Source: Apopatosoma sp963618495 (GTDB lineage: Bacteria > Bacillota > Clostridia > Oscillospirales > CAG-272). From it: a stretch of DNA of 50,802 nucleotides. Below are positions 48,299 to 50,802 of the stretch, piece by piece. The DNA lies in the NCBI GenBank assembly GCA_963618495.1, contig CAVESF010000016.1, forward strand, positions 1 through 50,802, in the 5' to 3' direction. The notes beneath the pieces were generated by a model. The model ran no database searches. It was not told where the DNA came from and saw only the letters and a program-made list of their open reading frames with translations. Position 1 is the first letter of the stretch; every line of letters begins with the position of its first letter. The position numbers and the translations under genes were made by a program.

Positions 48299-48380
48299 AG
48301 AAAACGCCCCTATTTGGGGTTGTTTCTGCCACGGTAGAGCTGTGTCCGCCAAGACTTTGAGCGATACCGTGGTTCTTTTT
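48299..48380 (+). ncRNA. Probable small RNA 1 with intrinsic terminator
   Basis: About 82 bases from the promoter's start to a terminator. Stem 1: GCAGAAA...CCCC with GGGG...TTTCTGC (48297-48329). Stem 2: CCACGGTA (48329-48336) with TACCGTGG (48365-48372), followed by TTCTTTTT. Inside the loop of stem 2, GTC-CGCCAA-GAC can form a small inner stem. No plausible ORF with a ribosome site is present; the overlapping open frame is antisense to the 48386-48577 gene. A decoy, antisense or protein-binding RNA are all possible. Confidence 0.6.
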
Positions 48381-48385
48381 GCGGG

Positions 48386-48577
48386 TTATCTTTCTTTGTC
48401 CAATGCTCTAATGCCGAGCCGAATCGCTTCGGCTTTTGTTTTCAGGTCGTATTTTTCCATAACTCTCGAAATGATGACTTCATCTTCAACTGATAGTCTG
48501 ATTTTGAGTTCGCTAACCTTTGGAGGGGTTGTTCTTCTGCTGTAATTCGGATTGTCTGTTTTCTTGACATACGCCAT
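48386..48577 (-). CDS. Small ribbon-helix-helix-like protein
   Basis: A 63-residue protein from ATG 48577 (MAYVKKTDNPNYSRRTTPP). 'VSELKIRLSVEDEVIISRVM' and 'EKYDLKTKAEAIRLGIRALD' form a strand-helix-helix pattern like CopG/Arc regulators. The ribosome site (AAGGAG) is unusually far from the ATG (16 bases). It lies between two small RNA genes of opposite orientation and may regulate them or itself. Confidence 0.6.
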   Translation of the reverse strand: MAYVKKTDNPNYSRRTTPPKVSELKIRLSVEDEVIISRVMEKYDLKTKAEAIRLGIRALDKER

Positions 48578-48603
48578 TGTCCGATTATTTTTTCTCCTTT
48601 CTC

Positions 48604-48632
48604 TTGCCTTTTTCGTTTTTGTGTGGTATAAT
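48604..48632 (+). promoter_or_regulatory. Promoter of small RNA 2
   Basis: TTGCCT (48604-48609), 17 bases, TATAAT (48627-48632), plus strand. The -10 is perfect, the -35 matches four of six. Predicted start near 48639. Confidence 0.6.
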
Positions 48633-48638
48633 AGATAT

Positions 48639-48719
48639 GGGGTTTGCGAGTGGCGGCAAGTGCCACCCGCATTCCTCACTCTCTCGGCTCTGGCTTAACT
48701 GTCGGAGCCTTTTCTTTTT
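48639..48719 (+). ncRNA. Probable small RNA 2 with intrinsic terminator
   Basis: About 80 bases with no ORF. A first stem forms from GTGGC and GCCAC (about 48650-48666). The terminator is GGCTCTGGC-TTAACT-GTCGGAGCC (48686-48709, nine pairs with two G-U) followed by TTTTCTTTTT. The single-stranded part between them contains TTCCTCACTCTCTC, able to pair with GAGG-type ribosome sites. Its 3' end is antisense to the end of the 48695-48838 gene. Same size and design as small RNA 1. Confidence 0.58.
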
Positions 48720-48838
48720 GCCTCCTCGATTACCTCGTCAATCAGCTCTTTAGCCTTTTCGACGTTGTCGCTTTCGAGCAGAGCCTTGATTGAGAGCATA
48801 ACCGTGAGGAGTTCAAGCCTCGTCATATCCTCTTTCAT
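48695..48838 (-). CDS. Small helical accessory protein
   Basis: A 47-residue protein from ATG 48838, seven bases after AGAAAGGA (MKEDMTRLELLTVMLSIKA...). A single amphipathic helical pattern ('EKAKELIDEVIEEAKRKG'). Expressed from the promoter at 48897-48925; the longer open frame would start upstream of that promoter's start point. Its 3' end overlaps the terminator of small RNA 2. Function unknown. Confidence 0.55.
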   Translation of the reverse strand: MKEDMTRLELLTVMLSIKALLESDNVEKAKELIDEVIEEAKRKGSDS

Positions 48839-48896
48839 GTCTTTTCCTTTCTGGCACTTGCCGCCGAATTTGTCAGACTTTCCATCCGACATCATA

Positions 48897-48925
48897 ATTA
48901 TAACACTTGTACCCGCAAAAGTCAA
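48897..48925 (-). promoter_or_regulatory. Leftward promoter of the small helical protein gene
   Basis: Reading leftward, TTGACT (48925-48920), 17 bases, TATAAT (48902-48897). AT-rich DNA lies upstream (48930-49008), as it does upstream of the 47809 promoter, possibly UP elements. Confidence 0.72.
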
Positions 48926-49009
48926 GAGGCTTTGAAATAATATTTCCGATATTTGACAATTTATTTTCGGAGAGTCGGCTTCAATCTTTTTCGCCCCTTT
49001 TTTTGTTGA

Positions 49010-49019
49010 NNNNNNNNNN
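49010..49019. other. Assembly gap (ten N)
   Basis: A run of ten N joins two sequence pieces. The join lies in intergenic DNA between a leftward promoter and a rightward gene, so no gene is visibly broken, but true distance and even adjacency are uncertain. Confidence 0.98.
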
Positions 49020-49040
49020 AATATATGGAGGTTGCCGACT

Positions 49041-49262
49041 ATGACTTGCCCAAAATGCGGTAGCGAAAATGTTAATGTTCAGATTGTAACCAAAGTCAAG
49101 ACAAAACACCGTGGATGTTTCGGCTGGTTTCTTTGGATTATGCTTGCAATTTGCACGTTTGGCTTAATACTTATTATCCCTGCGCTTACGAACAGCAAGA
49201 CCAAAACGAAAGAAAAGAAAGTTGCTGTATGCCAAAACTGCGGACACACATGGAATGCCTGA
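49041..49262 (+). CDS. Zinc-ribbon membrane protein
   Basis: A 73-residue protein from ATG 49041 with GGAGG upstream. N-terminal 'MTCPKCGSENVNVQIVTKV', a hydrophobic segment ('CFGWFLWIMLAICTFGLILI'), and a second Cys pair 'VAVCQNCGHTWNA': two halves of a zinc ribbon flanking a membrane span. Plus-strand cargo gene between lysis and accessory modules; similar proteins occur on bacterial chromosomes, so lysogenic expression is plausible. Confidence 0.7.
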   Translation: MTCPKCGSENVNVQIVTKVKTKHRGCFGWFLWIMLAICTFGLILIIPALTNSKTKTKEKKVAVCQNCGHTWNA

Positions 49263-49755
49263 TGAAATGAAGAATATAATAAAGATTCTTCTGCTCGTCT
49301 GCTTTTTTCCTTTTTCGTTGCTTTATTTCTTGTTCCGAAAAAGGCGAAAAAAGGGAAGGCAAGAAACGCGGATATACACATACAGTGCTTCCTCTGTCGA
49401 GAACGAACATTTTGACCTGATGCCAAAGATTGATGAGCTTTATTCCGCCGTAATGCGCTCAAATGACTATACGAGCGCGAAAGCGCGGCGGCTTGAGGAG
49501 CTTTGCATAAGGGATGTTTCTCTCGCGCCGGATGTATGGATAAGCATGAAGCGGAGTTCACCGCAGTTGCGTTCCCGTCCCACCTATCCGTCCCACCGAC
49601 AGCTTGCGACTCTTTACGAGCGCCGTGGAGAATACGACAAGGCGATTGACGTGTGCCGCAAGGCAATCCGAGATGGCTATAATGACGATGGAACACAGAT
49701 GAAAATGTCCGGGCGCATCGAACGCCTGAAAGAAAAAGCCGCAAAGCAAAAATAG
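49255..49755 (+). CDS. Membrane-anchored TPR-like protein
   Basis: A 166-residue protein overlapping the previous gene by eight bases (a second ATG at 49267 is possible; neither has a good ribosome site, implying coupling). One N-terminal membrane span ('ILLLVCFFPFSLLYFLF') followed by a basic patch, then helices ending in a TPR-like unit ('RQLATLYERRGEYDKAIDVC', 'RKAIRDGYNDD'). Second gene of a two-gene cargo operon ended by the 49755 terminator. Function unknown; superinfection or cell-surface change during lysogeny is a guess. Confidence 0.65.
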   Translation: MPDEMKNIIKILLLVCFFPFSLLYFLFRKRRKKGRQETRIYTYSASSVENEHFDLMPKIDELYSAVMRSNDYTSAKARRLEELCIRDVSLAPDVWISMKRSSPQLRSRPTYPSHRQLATLYERRGEYDKAIDVCRKAIRDGYNDDGTQMKMSGRIERLKEKAAKQK

Positions 49756-49795
49756 ACCCTGTACCGAGGCTAAAAACCTTGATACAGGGTCTTTT
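49755..49795. terminator. Bidirectional terminator between cargo operon and holin gene
   Basis: GACCCTGTA (49755-49763) pairs with TACAGGGTC (49783-49791); an inner CGAGG/CCTTG adds imperfect pairs. TTTT follows on the plus strand and TATTTTTGC on the minus strand, so both converging transcripts can end here. Confidence 0.82.
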
Positions 49796-49798
49796 GCG

Positions 49799-50137
49799 TT
49801 ATTCCTGTTCTTTCGTGCTGTCCGGTGCTTTCGCGTCTCCGATGAGCGTTCCTACGGCATCTCCGACCTTTTCAATCTTATCGACGGTTTCTTTCCCTGC
49901 ACCAAATGCGTCCGCCGCGTTCGCCGCCGCGTCTGTCATCTGTTTCAGTGATTTCGCGTCTATGTTGCCCTCGATGATGCAGTACACCGCTGTGATTACC
50001 GCCATCACAAGTCCGGCAACCGCATTCACGATTACACTGTCCCCGACGACGATTGCGACGATTGCCGCAATGTTCACAACGAGCGTGAGCAGAAATTTTC
50101 TGCTTGTAAACTTTTTGATAAGCTGTTCTTTCTTCAT
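49799..50137 (-). CDS. Holin
   Basis: A 112-residue protein with a basic start (MKKEQLIKKFTSRKF), two hydrophobic segments ('LLTLVVNIAAIVAIVVG', 'AVAGLVMAVITAVYCIIEG') and a polar Ala-rich tail, matching the phage holin type of Firmicutes. It makes the membrane lesion at the end of infection. Followed by the bidirectional terminator, so it is the last gene of its transcript. No endolysin is adjacent inside the window. Confidence 0.8.
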   Translation of the reverse strand: MKKEQLIKKFTSRKFLLTLVVNIAAIVAIVVGDSVIVNAVAGLVMAVITAVYCIIEGNIDAKSLKQMTDAAANAADAFGAGKETVDKIEKVGDAVGTLIGDAKAPDSTKEQE

Positions 50138-50158
50138 AACAAATTCCTTTCTTTGCGT

Positions 50159-50719
50159 TTATATGCTTTTGATGATGAGTGCGAGTATTGCGCCGAGAAC
50201 CGTCCCGACAAGGACACTGATAGCAGACTTCCAGAACTCTCTTTTCATGTCCTTGGCTTCTGCCGCCGGAGCAAGCTCTATGCTTTCGACTTTCCTTTCA
50301 ATCTTCTCGATTTTCTGGCTGGTGTTCTGCTGTACCTCGGTTTGATGCCGCTGTTCCGTCGCAAGAACTTCAACCGCCGTCGCCATCCGGTTCATGTTGC
50401 GATTGAGTTCGCTCCGCTCCTGCTGGATTTCGTCAATGCGGTGCGTGTTTGATTTGGCTCGGTCGCGTGCCTCAATCGCGATGACTGCCACTTCGTCAAG
50501 CGTCATATCTGTCTCCTTTCTGCGCGTCTCCAAAGCCAGTTCGAGCCAGTCGTCATAGCGCGACTCTATGTCTTCTTCGAGCGCATCGGTGTATCTAACA
50601 CAGACGCACAATCCGACGGGAAAATTTCCCGCATCGTCGCAACTATTGGCGGAATCGGTGCGGAAAACGACGGTACACATTTCGTCTCCGTCAGCATGAA
50701 TGATGTCAAATCGCTTCAT
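50159..50719 (-). CDS. XhlA-like membrane-anchored protein with N-terminal extension
   Basis: A 186-residue frame. From the inner ATG at 50506 ('MTLDEVAVIAIEARDRAKSN') the product is a typical XhlA/hemolysin-like lysis protein: coiled coil ('QQNTSQKIEKIERKVESI') then a C-terminal membrane span ('SAISVLVGTVLGAILALII'). That ATG has AAGGAG six bases upstream, whereas the outer ATG has no ribosome site. The first 71 residues ('MKRFDIIHADGDEMCTVVF', 'FPVGLCVCVRYTDALEEDIE') look like a separate small tail-region protein fused in frame. Two products are possible. Confidence 0.68.
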   Translation of the reverse strand: MKRFDIIHADGDEMCTVVFRTDSANSCDDAGNFPVGLCVCVRYTDALEEDIESRYDDWLELALETRRKETDMTLDEVAVIAIEARDRAKSNTHRIDEIQQERSELNRNMNRMATAVEVLATEQRHQTEVQQNTSQKIEKIERKVESIELAPAAEAKDMKREFWKSAISVLVGTVLGAILALIIKSI

Positions 50720-50734
50720 GTGCGCGGTCTGGTG

Positions 50735-50802
50735 TTATTCGTTGGGCTTTTCGGGAAATTCCACATCATACGGGAATCCCTCCTGCGTCGTGATGTCGCG
50801 GA
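50735..50802 (-). CDS. C-terminal end of a gene beyond the right edge
   Basis: Twenty-two codons and a TAA are visible, ending 'EGFPYDVEFPEKPNE'. It lies 15 bases before the XhlA-like frame and has the same orientation. The rest of the gene is outside the window. Position suggests a tail/lysis-region protein. Confidence 0.5.
   Translation of the reverse strand, partial: RDITTQEGFPYDVEFPEKPNE

Noticed and set aside
1..50802. CRISPR array or complete tRNA gene
   Set aside because: No regularly spaced direct repeats of CRISPR length; the only tRNA-like sequence is the 3' end inside attP.

Overview
The window is almost certainly a temperate siphophage genome (or most of one) from a Gram-positive, Firmicutes/Clostridia-type host. 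The evidence is tight, mostly minus-strand gene packing with frequent ATGA/TTGA/GTGA overlaps, strong AGGAGG-type ribosome sites, several SigA-type promoters that match TTGACA-17-TATAAT exactly, and a Listeria A118/SPP1-like order of packaging, head and tail genes. An apparently intact attP, with a tRNA 3' end as core and integrase arm-type repeats on both sides, lies in the middle of phage genes. The sequence therefore looks like an excised or circular phage genome cut elsewhere, not a prophage with its ends. A run of ten N marks a scaffold join at 49010-49019.

Layout, read in the main (right to left) direction. 50802-49755: end of an unknown gene, an XhlA-like membrane-anchored protein and a holin. 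49041-49755: two plus-strand cargo genes closed by a bidirectional terminator. 48925-43765: accessory genes of unknown function, with strong promoters and two probable small RNAs. 43768-43255: a plus-strand pair (small regulator, excisionase-like protein) facing the integrase promoter. 43178-41651: integrase and attP. 41650-40666: the CI-like/Cro-like switch with repeated operators. 40592-26135: early operon with DUF1351, RecT, an MBL hydrolase, a replication initiator carrying iterons, a DnaC-like loader, SSB, a C5-methylase-like protein, a decayed second methylase, dUTPase, a Lar-like protein, several zinc ribbons, a radical SAM protein, RecU, a sigma-region-4/alpha-CTD fusion, a SAM synthetase (MetK) and an ArpU-like late regulator.

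A promoter at 25951-25979 then begins the late operon. It runs radical SAM protein, TET-associated-type glycosyltransferase (TAGT-like), two ParB-like proteins, a second radical SAM protein, then small and large terminase, portal, minor head protein, scaffold, capsid, connectors, tail tube, chaperones, tape measure, Dit, a 1907-residue tail tip protein, and a tail fibre cut by the left edge. No endolysin is visible; it may lie outside the window.

The most unusual content is the combination of a phage MetK, three radical SAM enzymes, a TAGT-like glycosyltransferase and two ParB-like proteins, with the last five sitting in one operon directly before terminase. A reasonable inference is a late DNA-modification (hypermodification/glycosylation) module supplied with SAM by the phage's own MetK and coupled to packaging. 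The substrate is not visible and no TET/JBP oxygenase was seen. Other notable points are the sigma4-alphaCTD fusion, CCC-N-TTT-N-GGG operator-like sites spread over the genome, two promoter-plus-terminator small RNA genes, an antisense promoter placed like lambda pRE, and a lambda-like iteron origin inside the initiator gene.
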